A stretch of 64,000 nt of DNA from Amycolatopsis balhimycina FH 1894. GTDB taxonomy: Bacteria > Actinomycetota > Actinomycetes > Mycobacteriales > Pseudonocardiaceae. Under the pieces are notes generated by a model that was given only the letters and a program-made list of their open reading frames with translations, ran no database searches and had not been told where the DNA came from. This document shows positions 44,397 through 53,770 of the stretch, piece after piece; positions within the stretch are counted from its first letter, which is position 1, and each line of letters begins with the position of its first letter. Both the position numbers and the translations under genes were made by a program. Location: contig NZ_KB913037.1 in assembly GCF_000384295.1 (NCBI RefSeq), forward strand, positions 8,588,699-8,652,698, given 5' to 3'.

Positions 44397-45824
44397 TCAG
44401 CGAGCCGGATCGGGCCGCCCGGCCGGCGCGACGGCGGCCAGCGCGTCCACCATGCCGTGCCCGTAGAAGCCGTTGAACCCCTCGTACCCGGCGCAGTAGG
44501 CGTCCTGGGTCCCGTCGCCGGTGAGGTCGTAGTCGGCCGGGCACGGCATCGGCATCGCCTGGGCTTCGAGCGTCCGACGCAGCTGCCGAGGCCGGGCGTC
44601 CGGGGCGGCGGACGCCAGCAGCGCGAGCACCCCGGTGACGTGCGGCGCGGCCATCGACGTGCCGCACAGCGGCGCGTACCCGCCGGGCACCGTCGAGAGC
44701 ACGCACTCGCCGGCTTCCCCGCCCGGCGCCGTGACGTCGATCACGCCGAGCCCGTACGAGCTGTAGCCCGCCTTCACCCGGTCGGCGCCGACGGCGGACA
44801 CCGCGACGACGTCCCGCAGCCCGGCCGGCAGGGCTTCGCAGCCGGCGCCCGCGCCGGGCGAGCCGGACCGCGCCGACGGCTGCAGGTCGACGGCCTCGTT
44901 GGTCGCGGCCGCGACGTTCAACGTGCCCGCCGAAGTGCTGTACTCGACCGCGCGCGCCAGCGCCTCGTGCACCACCCCGCGGTCGTCGCCGCGGATGCAC
45001 GACAGCGTCCACGGGTTGACGAAGTAGCTGCTGTTCGTCAGCCGCATGTGCCGTGAGGCCGCCCACATCAGCCCGCAGACCGCGGCTTCGGGGTCGGCGT
45101 AGCCGCGGTCGTCGATCACCTTCACCGACGCCACGCGAACCCCGGGAGCCACACCCGTCACGCCCCGCCCGTCGTCGGCCGCGGCGATGAGCCCCGCGAC
45201 GTGCGTGCCGTGGACCGACGTCGTCGGTGCCCAGGCGGATGGCGAACGGTCGGGGGCGCCGGTCAGGCAGCCGGCGGAGTCGCTCGCGTCGAGGGCCTCG
45301 GCGAGGTCCGGATGGTCCGGGTCGATCCCGGAGTCGAGGACGCCGACGACGACGTCGCGGCTGCCGTCCGCGGCACCGCGCGCCTGGAAGGCCTTGATCA
45401 TCCGCATGTCCCACTGCCGCCCGCTCAGGTCCGTGGCCGGCACCTTCGCGGGATCGGTCCGGGGCAGCGCCGCCCGGGCGGGCTGGGGCTTGACCGCATC
45501 CGTCGCGCGTTGCGCGGCCAGCCGCCCGGCCTGGGCGCTGAACGCCTGGTCGAGCCCGATCCGGCCGCCGAAGCCCGCGTCGCCGGAGGTGGCGATGGCG
45601 ACGGCGATCTGCGGGTAGTAGACGGTGGTGGTCCCGCAGGCCCCGGCGATCCGCGCGCGGGCCTCGTCCTCGTCGGTGCCGCGGTCGAAGGTGACGACGT
45701 AGCGCAGGGACCGGCCGTGGCCGCAGCCGGGCTCTTCGGCCACCGCCGGACCGGCGGTGACGCACCCGGAAAGCGCCAGGACGGTGCACACGGCCGCCCG
45801 CAGGGGCCGCGCCAGCAGGGACAC
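44397..45824 (-). CDS. Subtilisin-like (S8) serine protease, probable lipoprotein
   Basis: The 475-residue exported protease has the complete S8 triad: Asp in VVVGVLDSGIDPDHPDL, His in VHGTHVAGLIAAADDG and Ser in CGTSMAAPHVTGVLALL. An inhibitor-I9-like pro-region (RYVVTFDRGTDEDEARARI) precedes it. The signal peptide ends in VLALSGC, a good lipobox, so the enzyme may be tethered to the membrane by a lipid. GTG 45824 follows GGGAGG. It lacks the C-terminal membrane helix of mycosins and there are no ESX genes nearby, so it is a general or unknown-substrate protease. Confidence 0.9.
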   Translation of the reverse strand: MSLLARPLRAAVCTVLALSGCVTAGPAVAEEPGCGHGRSLRYVVTFDRGTDEDEARARIAGACGTTTVYYPQIAVAIATSGDAGFGGRIGLDQAFSAQAGRLAAQRATDAVKPQPARAALPRTDPAKVPATDLSGRQWDMRMIKAFQARGAADGSRDVVVGVLDSGIDPDHPDLAEALDASDSAGCLTGAPDRSPSAWAPTTSVHGTHVAGLIAAADDGRGVTGVAPGVRVASVKVIDDRGYADPEAAVCGLMWAASRHMRLTNSSYFVNPWTLSCIRGDDRGVVHEALARAVEYSTSAGTLNVAAATNEAVDLQPSARSGSPGAGAGCEALPAGLRDVVAVSAVGADRVKAGYSSYGLGVIDVTAPGGEAGECVLSTVPGGYAPLCGTSMAAPHVTGVLALLASAAPDARPRQLRRTLEAQAMPMPCPADYDLTGDGTQDAYCAGYEGFNGFYGHGMVDALAAVAPAGRPDPAR

Positions 45825-46363
45825 CGGACCTCCCACCGGATGCAGGGACCGCGGGTGCCGGCGCGCGAGATCCCGGTCACCCCGAGCCGCACGGTAGCCA
45901 CCCCGTGCCCGGCGGACAAGCGCTGCGGCCAAGTTCCCCCGGCCGGTGGGGCCTGCGGCGCGCCCGGCGGCGTGGGCGGAGGTACCGAGTACACCCGGGC
46001 AGTCACCCGGTGTGGGATACTCGGAGAGGCCACTGGGCCGCGGGGCGCATGTGACAGGTGCTGCCTGCGGCGTTGTGGCCCGGTGATGTGCATGGACTCC
46101 CGCGACGCGCGTCGCCGCCCGTGAACCGGGCGGCTGGACGACGTGGCGGGCGGTCCGGGGGCCGCGAGTGCCTCATGTACGCCGCCGAGCAGACCTTTGA
46201 CCGGGTTGCGCCCGCCGGAATCGGCGGTGCGTGGCGCCCGGTCGTCGGGCCAGGATTCCCGCCGCTGGTGACCACCACGGCGGAACGAACAGAAAGGGGC
46301 CCCTGCGCGGCCGCGTCCCTGCCGGTGAGCACCGGCAGACGCGCCCGGGGGCGGAGGAGACAT
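45825..46363. other. 539-bp intergenic region and rne leader
   Basis: This region lies between the divergent protease and rne genes. No gene was accepted: a frame in phase with rne opens at 46058 but shows no family sequence and lacks a ribosome site. Visible elements are two direct CACCCGG repeats 12 bp apart (45992-45998 and 46004-46010), followed by GATACT at 46016-46021, a weak -10 candidate on the plus strand. If transcription starts near 46028, rne has a leader of about 330 bases, long enough for the leader-based autoregulation known for rne in other bacteria (inference). Confidence 0.5.
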
Positions 46364-49303
46364 ATGTCGAACGCGGAAACACCCGCCGAGCACGCCGGCG
46401 GGAATCCCGCCACACCCACGACCGGCCCGCTGGCCGACCTGCCCGCCCGGATCCGGGTGCACGCGCTGGCCAAGCTGCTCGAATCGCACAGCCGGGACGT
46501 CCTCGCGAAGCTGGCCGAGCTGGGCGAAAGCGTCCGGAGCGCGCAGTCGAGCGTGACCAGGGAAGTGGCGCTCAAGGTGGCCGAGGCCTTCACGCCCGGC
46601 GACGTCGAAGAAACCCCCGCCGAGGCGCCTCGGCAGCCCGCGCTCCCGCCGGTGCCCGAGGTGTCGGTGTCGTCAGTGTCGTCGGGGGAGGCCGAGAAGC
46701 CGCGGCCGCGGCAGAAGACCCGCGCGCACCTGCCGGTGTTCGCCGCGCCTTCGCCGGTGTTCCTGCCGCCGGAGACACCGGCTGCCAAGCCGTCCCGCAA
46801 GCCGGTCGACCCGTTCGCGGAGCCGCCGTCCCGCCCGGAGCCCGAAGTGGCCGAGGAAGCGGAGGCGGAGGACACGACGCCGGCCATCGACTCCGACGAC
46901 GACGAGGACGCCGGCAGCCGCCGCCGCCGTCGCCGGGGCCGTCGCGGCCGTGGCCGGGGCAAGGGCGCCGACGGCGGCGACGAGACCGCCGAGAACGAGG
47001 ACGACCAGGTCGAGGAGCAGCCGCGCCGCAAGGGCCGCAACGGCGACGAAAAGCCCGAAGCGGACACCGAAGAGGCCGAGGACGCCGCCGCGGAAGCCGA
47101 GAGCGACGCCGACGAGGGCGAAGGGGAGGGCGGCACCAGGCGCCGTCGCCGCCGCCGCCGTCGCAAGGGCTCGGACGGCGAGGACGCCGAGGCCACCGGC
47201 ACCGACGACCCGCCGAACACGGTCACGCACGTCCGCCAGGCCAAGGCCGAGCAGGCCGAGCGTGAGCGCCCGGCGCGCGACGAGGTGCGCAGCGTCCGCG
47301 GCTCGACCCGCCTGGAAGCCAAGCGCCAGCGCCGCCGTGACGGCCGCGAGGCGGGCCGCCGCCGCGCCCCGATCCTGTCCGAGGCCGAGTTCCTGGCCCG
47401 GCGCGAGTCGGTCGAGCGCACGATGGTCGTCGCGGAGCACGGCGACTCCACCCAGATCGCGGTGCTCGAGGACGGCGTCCTCGTCGAGCACTTCGTCACG
47501 CAGTCGGGCTCCGGCTCGATCGTCGGCAACGTCTACCTCGGCCGCGTCCAGAACGTGCTGCCGAGCATGGAAGCCGCGTTCATCGACATCGGCCGCGGCC
47601 GCAACGCCGTGCTGTATGCCGGCGAGGTCGACTGGGACGCCGCCGGCCTTGAGGGCAAGGCCCGCAAGATCGAGCAGGCGCTGTCCACCGGCGACTCGGT
47701 GCTGGTCCAGGTGACCAAGGACCCGGTCGGGCACAAGGGCGCCCGGCTGACCACGCAGATCTCGCTGCCCGGCCGCTTCCTCGTCTACGTGCCCGCGGGC
47801 GGCGCCACCGGCATCTCCCGCAAGCTGCCGGAGAACGAGCGCCGCCGGCTCAAGGACATCCTCAAGCGGATCGTCCCGGAGGACGCGGGTGTGATCATCC
47901 GCACAGCCTCCGAGGGGATCGGCGAGGAGGAGCTGGGGCGCGACGTCGACCGGCTGAAGGCCCAGTGGGACGTCATCAAGGACAAGGCCGCCGCCGGTTC
48001 CGGCAAAAAGGGCGGCGCGCCGACCATGCTCTACGAAGAGCCGGACCTGCTGGTCAAGGTCGTGCGTGACCTGTTCACCGAGGACTTCACCAAGCTGGAG
48101 ATCCAGGGCAACCGGTCGTGGGAGACGATCAACGACTACGTCCGGCACGTCGCGCCGGAGCTGACCGACCGGCTCAAGCGCTACGTCGGCACCGCCAACG
48201 CGTTCGCCGACCACCGGATCGACGAGCAGATCACCAAGGCCCTCGACCGGAAGGTCTGGCTGCCGAGCGGCGGTTACCTGGTCATCGACCGCACCGAGGC
48301 GATGACGGTGATCGACGTCAACACCGGCAAGTTCACCGGATCGGGTGGCAACCTCGAAGAGACGGTGACCCGCAACAACCTGGAGTCGGCGGAGGAGATC
48401 GTCCGCCAGCTCCGGCTGCGGGACATCGGCGGCATCATCGTGATCGACTTCATCGACATGGTGCTCGAGTCCAACCGCGAGCTGGTGCTGCGCCGCCTCA
48501 CCGAGTGCCTCGGCCGCGACCGCACGCGGCACCAGGTCGCCGAGGTCACCTCGCTCGGCCTGGTCCAGATGACCCGCAAGAAGATCGGCACGGGCCTGCT
48601 GGAGGCGTTCTCGACGCCGTGCGAGCACTGCAAGGGCCGGGGCGTGCTCGTCTCGACCGAGGTGCAGCGCACGCATGGCGGCAGCTCGTCCTCCCAGGGC
48701 GGGAACGGCAACGGCGGGAACAGCGGCGGTAGCGGTGGCGGGGAGAAGAGCTCCCGCCGGTCCCGCGGCCGCGGCAAGGGCGACGAAGCCGCCAAGGTGG
48801 AGGCCGAGGCCACCGCCAAGGCCGAGGTGCACGCGGTCCCGCCGCCCGAAAAGCGCGAGTCGATCGCGTCCGCGGTGGCGGCGATGGCGAACGCCTCGAA
48901 GGTCGCCAAGGAGCACGACCACGGCGCCCTGAACGGCAACGGGCACGTCCCGGAGCCGGCCAGGGAGGTCGCGGACGTCCCGGTGACCACGGAGGCGGAC
49001 GAGGCGCCGGTGGCGGCCGAACCGCCCGCGGAACCCGCCCAGGAGGTCGCCGGCACCCCGGTGACCACCGAAGCGGACGAGACGCCGGTGCCGCAGGAAG
49101 CAGAGCCCGAGGTCGAGGCGTCGTCGGCGCCCGAGCCGGCGGAGGAGCCCGTCAACGAGTCTTCGGCGCCGGCCCAGCCGGTCGCCGACGAACCCGAGGT
49201 CAGCGTGCCCGAACCGGCCGTGCGCTCCACCCGGCGCCGTCCGCGCCGGGCGGCGTCGCGGCCGGCCGGCCCGCCGGTGCACGCCTCGGACCAGCGTCAG
49301 TGA
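46364..49303 (+). CDS. rne: Ribonuclease E/G family endoribonuclease
   Basis: The 979-residue enzyme drives mRNA decay and rRNA processing. ATG 46364 is supported by GGAGGAGA and by the typical start MSNAETPAEH. The N-terminal ~350 residues are a disordered Pro/Glu- and Arg-rich region with three basic clusters ([14 protein letters not shown] type), the usual RNA/protein scaffold in actinobacteria. The catalytic core follows: S1 domain (GNVYLGRVQNVLPSMEAAFI), DVNTGKFTGS near residue 650 and DFIDMV near 695 with metal-binding aspartates, and the Zn-link CEHCKGRG. The C-terminal ~200 residues are again disordered, with two VTTEADE repeats. Confidence 0.96.
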   Translation: MSNAETPAEHAGGNPATPTTGPLADLPARIRVHALAKLLESHSRDVLAKLAELGESVRSAQSSVTREVALKVAEAFTPGDVEETPAEAPRQPALPPVPEVSVSSVSSGEAEKPRPRQKTRAHLPVFAAPSPVFLPPETPAAKPSRKPVDPFAEPPSRPEPEVAEEAEAEDTTPAIDSDDDEDAGSRRRRRRGRRGRGRGKGADGGDETAENEDDQVEEQPRRKGRNGDEKPEADTEEAEDAAAEAESDADEGEGEGGTRRRRRRRRRKGSDGEDAEATGTDDPPNTVTHVRQAKAEQAERERPARDEVRSVRGSTRLEAKRQRRRDGREAGRRRAPILSEAEFLARRESVERTMVVAEHGDSTQIAVLEDGVLVEHFVTQSGSGSIVGNVYLGRVQNVLPSMEAAFIDIGRGRNAVLYAGEVDWDAAGLEGKARKIEQALSTGDSVLVQVTKDPVGHKGARLTTQISLPGRFLVYVPAGGATGISRKLPENERRRLKDILKRIVPEDAGVIIRTASEGIGEEELGRDVDRLKAQWDVIKDKAAAGSGKKGGAPTMLYEEPDLLVKVVRDLFTEDFTKLEIQGNRSWETINDYVRHVAPELTDRLKRYVGTANAFADHRIDEQITKALDRKVWLPSGGYLVIDRTEAMTVIDVNTGKFTGSGGNLEETVTRNNLESAEEIVRQLRLRDIGGIIVIDFIDMVLESNRELVLRRLTECLGRDRTRHQVAEVTSLGLVQMTRKKIGTGLLEAFSTPCEHCKGRGVLVSTEVQRTHGGSSSSQGGNGNGGNSGGSGGGEKSSRRSRGRGKGDEAAKVEAEATAKAEVHAVPPPEKRESIASAVAAMANASKVAKEHDHGALNGNGHVPEPAREVADVPVTTEADEAPVAAEPPAEPAQEVAGTPVTTEADETPVPQEAEPEVEASSAPEPAEEPVNESSAPAQPVADEPEVSVPEPAVRSTRRRPRRAASRPAGPPVHASDQRQ

Positions 49304-49316
49304 ACAACTAGGGGGA

Positions 49317-49338
49317 CCCCGGTGGTAACGCACCGGGG
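49317..49338 (+). terminator. Hairpin after rne
   Basis: CCCCGGTG (49317-49324) pairs with CACCGGGG (49331-49338) around a 6-base loop, 13 bases after the rne stop. A flanking GGGGGACCCC repeat on both sides could form alternative pairings. It separates rne from the rplU-rpmA unit. Confidence 0.55.
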
Positions 49339-49468
49339 GACCCCACGTAACCTGTAGTACGGCCTGCCACCAGAGCAGGTCGCCTGCGTGAGTCCAGGAC
49401 CGCCTTCTCTTCAGGCGGGCCGGTTGCGCAAGCCCCCCACCCATTGTCGAGTAATGCAGGAGACTTCC

Positions 49469-49783
49469 GTGTCGGCGTACGCGATCGTCAAGACCGGCGG
49501 CAAGCAGTACAAGGTGGCCGTCGGCGACGTCGTCGAGGTCGAGAAGCTCGAAGGCGAGCCGGGCACCGAGCACATCCTCCCCGCCGTTTTGTACGTCGAC
49601 GGTGGCGATGTCACCACGGACGCCGACGCGCTGGCGAAGGTCTCGGTCACCGGCAAGGTCGTCGAGCAGACCAAGGGCCCGAAGATCCGGATCCACAAGT
49701 TCAAGAACAAGACCGGCTACCACAAGCGCCAGGGTCACCGGCAGAAGCTGACCCGCGTCGAGGTCACCGCCATCTCCCTGTAA
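49469..49783 (+). CDS. rplU: 50S ribosomal protein L21
   Basis: The 104-residue protein has the canonical start [19 protein letters not shown] and end [22 protein letters not shown] 49469 is chosen because CAGGAG lies six bases upstream and homologues begin here; an in-frame ATG at 49454 would overlap that ribosome site. rpmA follows after 42 bp, the universal L21-L27 pairing. Confidence 0.97.
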   Translation: MSAYAIVKTGGKQYKVAVGDVVEVEKLEGEPGTEHILPAVLYVDGGDVTTDADALAKVSVTGKVVEQTKGPKIRIHKFKNKTGYHKRQGHRQKLTRVEVTAISL

Positions 49784-49825
49784 GGGCTTCTCCGGATCTT
49801 CGTTCTTCAGAAAGAGGACTGAGCT

Positions 49826-50086
49826 ATGGCTCACAAGAAGGGTGCGTCCAGCTCCCGCAACGGTCGTGACTCGAACGCGCAGCGCCTCGGCGTCAAGCGC
49901 TACGGCGGCCAGGAAGTCAACGCGGGCGAGATCCTGATCCGCCAGCGCGGCACCAAGTTCCACCCCGGCGTGAACGTCGGTCGTGGCGGCGACGACACGC
50001 TGTTCGCCCTGGCCGCCGGTGCGGTCCAGTTCGGCGAGAAGCGTGGCCGCAAGACGGTCAACATCGTCGTGCCGGCCGAGGCGTAA
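49826..50086 (+). CDS. rpmA: 50S ribosomal protein L27
   Basis: This 86-residue basic protein ([20 protein letters not shown]) reaches toward the peptidyl-transferase centre with its N terminus. It has no N-terminal extension of the Firmicute type, so no protease processing is expected. It starts at ATG 49826 with AAAGAGGA upstream. Three hairpins lie between it and obgE. Confidence 0.98.
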   Translation: MAHKKGASSSRNGRDSNAQRLGVKRYGGQEVNAGEILIRQRGTKFHPGVNVGRGGDDTLFALAAGAVQFGEKRGRKTVNIVVPAEA

Positions 50087-50098
50087 CGGGCGATCTTG

Positions 50099-50223
50099 GG
50101 GCGACGTGTGTCCGCGGAATACGCGGACCACGTCGCCCGTTCCATGTGTTGACCCGGGGGCCCGAGCCCCCGGACCCCCACGGTGCGGCCGCTGGCAGAC
50201 CCAGCGTGGTCCGCACCGTTTTT
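50099..50223 (+). promoter_or_regulatory. Three tandem hairpins, the last a T-tailed terminator, before obgE
   Basis: Hairpin 1 (50099-50138) pairs GGGCGACGTG and GTCCGCG on the left with CGCGGAC and CACGTCGCCC on the right. Hairpin 2 is CCGGGGGC/GCCCCCGG (50154-50161 with 50166-50173). Hairpin 3 pairs CGGTGCGG with CCGCACCG (50181-50188 with 50211-50218), with an inner CGCTGG/CCAGCG stem and TTTTT at 50219-50223. obgE starts only 18 bases later. Either rpmA terminates here and obgE depends on a promoter inside the hairpins, or obgE is expressed by controlled read-through. Confidence 0.75.
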
Positions 50224-50241
50224 GCATGAAAGAGGCTTGTT

Positions 50242-51699
50242 ATGGCGTCCCGGTTCGTGGACCGCGCGGTCATCCACCTGACCGCCGGTGACGGGGGCAA
50301 CGGCTGCGCCTCGGTGCACCGCGAGAAGTTCAAGCCCCTCGGCGGCCCGGACGGCGGCAACGGCGGCAACGGCGGCGACGTCCTGCTGGTCGTCGACCCG
50401 AACGTGCACACCCTGCTCGACTTCCACTTCCGCCCGCACGCCAAGGCCGGCAGCGGCAAGATGGGCCAGGGCGGCAACCGCGCCGGCGCGGCGGGGGAGA
50501 CGCTGATCATGAAGGTGCCGTCCGGCACCGTCGTGTTCACCGAGGACGGCGAGCTGGTCGCCGACCTGATCGGCCCGGGCACCACGTTCGTCGCCGCCCA
50601 GGGCGGCCGCGGCGGTCTCGGCAACGCCTCGCTGTCGTCGAAGGCCCGCAAGGCGCCCGGGTTCGCGCTGCTGGGGGAGCCGGGCGAGACCCGGAACCTG
50701 ACGCTGGAGCTGCGCTCGGTCGCCGACGTCGGACTGCTCGGCTTCCCGTCCGCCGGCAAGTCGTCGCTGATCTCGGTGCTGTCCGCGGCCAAGCCGAAGA
50801 TCGCCGACTACCCGTTCACCACGCTGGTGCCGAACCTCGGCGTCATCACCGGCGGCGACACGGTGTTCACGATGGCCGACGTGCCCGGCCTGATCCCCGG
50901 CGCGTCCGAGGGCAAGGGGCTCGGCCTCGACTTCCTCCGCCACATCGAGCGCTGCGCGGTGCTGGTGCACGTCGTCGACTGCGCGACGCTCGACCCCGGC
51001 CGCGATCCCCTGTCCGATGTGGACGCTCTGGAAGCCGAGCTCGCGAAGTACACGCCCAGCCTCGGCGGGAAGCTCGAGGAGCGGCCGCGGGTGGTCGTCC
51101 TCAACAAGATCGACGTCCCGGAGGCGGCCGAGCTCGCCGAGTTCGTCCGGCCGGAGCTGGAAGCCCGCGGCCTGCAGGTGTTCGAGGTTTCGACCGCGTC
51201 CCGCAAGGGCCTGCGGGAGCTGACCTTCGCGCTCGCGGCGGTCGTCGAGAAGTACCGCGAGGCGCAGCCGGTGCTGGAGCCGGAGAAGATCGTGCTGCGG
51301 CCTCTCGCCGTCGACGACTCCGGGTTCACCGTCGAGGTCGACCCCGAAGAAGAGGGCTCCTTCATCGTGCGCGGCGCGCGGCCGGAGCGCTGGATCCGCC
51401 AGACCGACTTCGGCAACGACGAGGCCGTCGGCTACCTCGCCGACCGGCTCGAGCGCCTCGGCGTCGAGGAGAAGCTGGCGAAGCTGGGTGCGAGGCCCGG
51501 CAGCCCGGTCACGATCGGTGACGTCCAGTTCGACTGGGAGCCGTCGACACCGACCGTCGCGATGCATCTGTCCGGGCGTGGCACCGATGTCCGGCTGGAG
51601 CGCAGCGACCGGATCGGCGCGACCGAGCGCAAGGAAGCCCGCCGGGTCCGGCGGGCGGGCTCGGACGAGTTCGAGGACGCCCTGGACGTCGAGGAGTGA
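50242..51699 (+). CDS. obgE: GTPase Obg/CgtA
   Basis: The 485-residue ribosome-assembly and stress-linked GTPase has the glycine-rich Obg fold ([19 protein letters not shown]) at residues 1-158. The G domain follows (G1 [10 protein letters not shown]3 [10 protein letters not shown]4 NKID), then the OCT C-terminal domain (about 340-430) with an acidic/basic tail. It starts at ATG 50242 and overlaps proB by four bases (GTGA). The three-hairpin region directly upstream may control it. Confidence 0.98.
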   Translation: MASRFVDRAVIHLTAGDGGNGCASVHREKFKPLGGPDGGNGGNGGDVLLVVDPNVHTLLDFHFRPHAKAGSGKMGQGGNRAGAAGETLIMKVPSGTVVFTEDGELVADLIGPGTTFVAAQGGRGGLGNASLSSKARKAPGFALLGEPGETRNLTLELRSVADVGLLGFPSAGKSSLISVLSAAKPKIADYPFTTLVPNLGVITGGDTVFTMADVPGLIPGASEGKGLGLDFLRHIERCAVLVHVVDCATLDPGRDPLSDVDALEAELAKYTPSLGGKLEERPRVVVLNKIDVPEAAELAEFVRPELEARGLQVFEVSTASRKGLRELTFALAAVVEKYREAQPVLEPEKIVLRPLAVDDSGFTVEVDPEEEGSFIVRGARPERWIRQTDFGNDEAVGYLADRLERLGVEEKLAKLGARPGSPVTIGDVQFDWEPSTPTVAMHLSGRGTDVRLERSDRIGATERKEARRVRRAGSDEFEDALDVEE

Positions 51700-52805
51700 G
51701 CGGCACGCGCGAAGCCATCGCGGCCGCGCGGCGGCTGGTGGTCAAAGTCGGCTCGTCGGCGCTGACCACCGCGGGCAGCGGGCTCGACGTCGCCCGGCTG
51801 GACGCGCTGGTCGACGCGATCGCCGAGCGCGTCGCCCGGGAGACCCAGATCGTGCTGGTGTCGTCGGGCGCGATCGGGGCCGGCCTGGCCCCGCTCTCGC
51901 TGGGCAAGCGGCCGCGTGACCTCGCCACGCAACAGGCGGCGGCGAGCGTCGGGCAGCTGGCGCTGGCGCACGCGTACGCCGAGTCGTTCGGGCGGTACTC
52001 GCTGACCGTCGGCCAGGTGCTGCTCACGTCCGACGACGTCGTCCGCCGTTCGCACTACCGGAACGCGCAGCGGACGTTCTCGCGGCTGCTGGCGCTGGGC
52101 GCGGTCCCGGTCGTGAACGAAAACGACACGGTGGCCACCGAAGAAATCCGCTTCGGCGACAACGACCGCCTGGCGGCGCTGGTGGCCCACCTGATCGGTG
52201 CCGACGCGCTGCTGCTGCTGTCCGATGTGGACGGACTGTACGACGGCGACCCGCGGAACGGCGCCACCCGCAAGCTGACCGAGGTCCTGTCCGAGTCCGA
52301 TGTGGACGATATCTCGGTCGGCATGTCCAGCTCGGGCCTGGGCACGGGCGGCATGGTGTCGAAGCTGGCGGCGGCCCGCACGGCGGCCGGCGCGGGCATC
52401 CCCGTGCTTTTGGCGGCAGCTTCGGAAGCCTCGGCGGCGTTGACTTCCGCTTCCCCGGGAACAGCGTTCGCCCCGGCGGACACCCGCCTGTCGGCCCGCC
52501 GCTTCTGGCTGGGCTACGCGGCGGACACGACGGGCAGGCTCCGCCTCGACGACGGCGCGGTGACGGCGGTGGTCCGCCGCCGGAGGTCCCTGCTGGCGGC
52601 CGGCATCACGGGCGTGGAGGGCGACTTCCAGGCGGGCGACGTGGTGGACCTGGTGGACGCGAAGGACCGCCCGGTGGCCCGCGGGGTGGTGGCCTTCGAC
52701 GCGACGGAACTCCCGGAGCTGATCGGCCACTCGACCCCCGAACTGCCGGAAGAGCAGCGCCGCGAGGTGGTCCACGCAGACGACCTGGTCCCCCTCCGCC
52801 GCTGA
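51696..52805 (+). CDS. proB: Glutamate 5-kinase
   Basis: The 369-residue enzyme catalyses the first step of proline synthesis. The amino-acid-kinase domain ([49 protein letters not shown]) takes up residues 1-260, and a C-terminal PUA domain about 275-365. GTG 51696 overlaps the obgE stop. proA, which follows within a few genes in M. tuberculosis, is not in this window. Downstream are 21-bp repeats and then convergent genes. Confidence 0.97.
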   Translation: MSGTREAIAAARRLVVKVGSSALTTAGSGLDVARLDALVDAIAERVARETQIVLVSSGAIGAGLAPLSLGKRPRDLATQQAAASVGQLALAHAYAESFGRYSLTVGQVLLTSDDVVRRSHYRNAQRTFSRLLALGAVPVVNENDTVATEEIRFGDNDRLAALVAHLIGADALLLLSDVDGLYDGDPRNGATRKLTEVLSESDVDDISVGMSSSGLGTGGMVSKLAAARTAAGAGIPVLLAAASEASAALTSASPGTAFAPADTRLSARRFWLGYAADTTGRLRLDDGAVTAVVRRRRSLLAAGITGVEGDFQAGDVVDLVDAKDRPVARGVVAFDATELPELIGHSTPELPEEQRREVVHADDLVPLRR

Positions 52806-52856
52806 CCCACCCGCGACCGCCAGGCAGCCATCACCCGTGACCGGCCGGGCATCGCC

Positions 52857-52961
52857 GTGTCGACCCTTCAATCACGTGTGATGACCCTCCAATCACGAGT
52901 GATGCCTGCCCAATCACGGCTGATGCCTTTCCCGTCACGGGTGATGCCTCCTCGGGCACCC
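52857..52961. repeat. 21-bp-period tandem repeat, five direct units
   Basis: Units run 52857-52877, 52878-52898, 52899-52919, 52920-52940 and 52941-52961. The first, GTGTCGACCCTTCAATCAC plus GT, is nearly identical to a unit of the array at 13095; later units diverge but keep GTGATGCC and TCACG. It lies between the convergent proB and SDR genes. Confidence 0.85.
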
Positions 52962-52996
52962 GTGATCCCCCTCGGGTCCCGCTGAAAGGGCCGGGT

Positions 52997-53710
52997 TCAG
53001 CCCAGGGAGACCAGGCGGGCGCCGCCGTCGGCTTCGAGGACCGTTCCCGTGAGGTTGGCGTTCGTCGCCGCGAGTGTCACCACCTCCGCCACGTCGTCGG
53101 CCGTCGCGACGCGGCGGGCCGGGATCGAAGCCGCCGTCTGCGCGAAGAACCCTGCCCGCATCTCCTCCGGGAACCCGCTCCACCAGGCCGTGTCGACCAC
53201 GCCCGGCGAAACGGCGTTGACCCGCCGCGGCGCCAGTTCGACCGCCAGCGGCTTGACCAGGGCTTCGACCGCCGCGTTGAGTGCGCCGATCCCGGCCGTG
53301 CCCGCCATTGCCGCCCGGGCGGTGATCGCGCTGAGCAGCGTGATCGAGCCGTTCGCGGCCAGGTGTGGCAGCACGGCCTGGATGGTGGTCAGGTGCGCCC
53401 AGAACTTCGCGTCGAACGCCCGCCGCAGCATCGCGAGGTCCAGCGAATCGATCGGCCCCATGCCTTCGGTGCCCGACAGGCTCACCACCAGGACGTCGAC
53501 CGTCCCGAGCGACCCGGCCAGCGCGGCCATCGCCTCGGCGTCGCCGCCGTCGGCCTGGTGCCCGGTCAGCTGTGGGTCGCTCGCCGCGACGTCGTGGAGG
53601 CGTTCCTTGCCGCGTCCGGTGACGTGGACGTCGTACCCCTGGCGGTGCAGCCGCCGCGCGGTCGCCAGGCCGATGCCCGAAGTGCCGCCGGCGACGAGAG
53701 CGATGCTCAT
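52997..53710 (-). CDS. SDR-family protein lacking the catalytic Tyr and Lys
   Basis: The 237-residue Rossmann-fold protein (ATG 53710, GAGGA upstream) has the cofactor motif GGTSGIG and an NAG-like position replaced by VSLSGTEG. The Ser-containing strand ITLLSAIT is present, but the YxxxK pair is missing: where SDRs read YAASKAAVEAL this protein reads IGALNAAVEAL (Tyr to Ile, Lys to Asn). It therefore may bind NAD(P) without normal oxidoreductase chemistry. It is divergent from a TetR gene with an inverted repeat between them, so it is probably repressed by that protein. Confidence 0.85.
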   Translation of the reverse strand: MSIALVAGGTSGIGLATARRLHRQGYDVHVTGRGKERLHDVAASDPQLTGHQADGGDAEAMAALAGSLGTVDVLVVSLSGTEGMGPIDSLDLAMLRRAFDAKFWAHLTTIQAVLPHLAANGSITLLSAITARAAMAGTAGIGALNAAVEALVKPLAVELAPRRVNAVSPGVVDTAWWSGFPEEMRAGFFAQTAASIPARRVATADDVAEVVTLAATNANLTGTVLEADGGARLVSLG

Positions 53711-53720
53711 GCTTGTCCTC

Positions 53721-53750
53721 ATTTCGAACCGGTACGTCTCGTTTCGAAAT
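53721..53750. promoter_or_regulatory. TetR operator between SDR and TetR genes
   Basis: ATTTCGAACC (53721-53730) and GTTTCGAAAT (53741-53750) form an inverted repeat with one mismatch and a 10-bp spacer. It covers most of the 60-bp region between the divergent SDR and TetR genes, so binding could block both promoters. Confidence 0.7.
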
Positions 53751-53770
53751 TGACGCTACCATCGGATCCC

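Noticed and set aside
44397..45824. Mycosin of a type VII secretion system
   Set aside because: No C-terminal membrane helix, and no EccA-E, WXG100 or PE/PPE genes nearby; a lipobox is present instead.
46058..46363. N-terminal extension of rne from 46058
   Set aside because: ATG 46364 has an excellent ribosome site and the family start; the upstream part has no ribosome site and no recognisable sequence.
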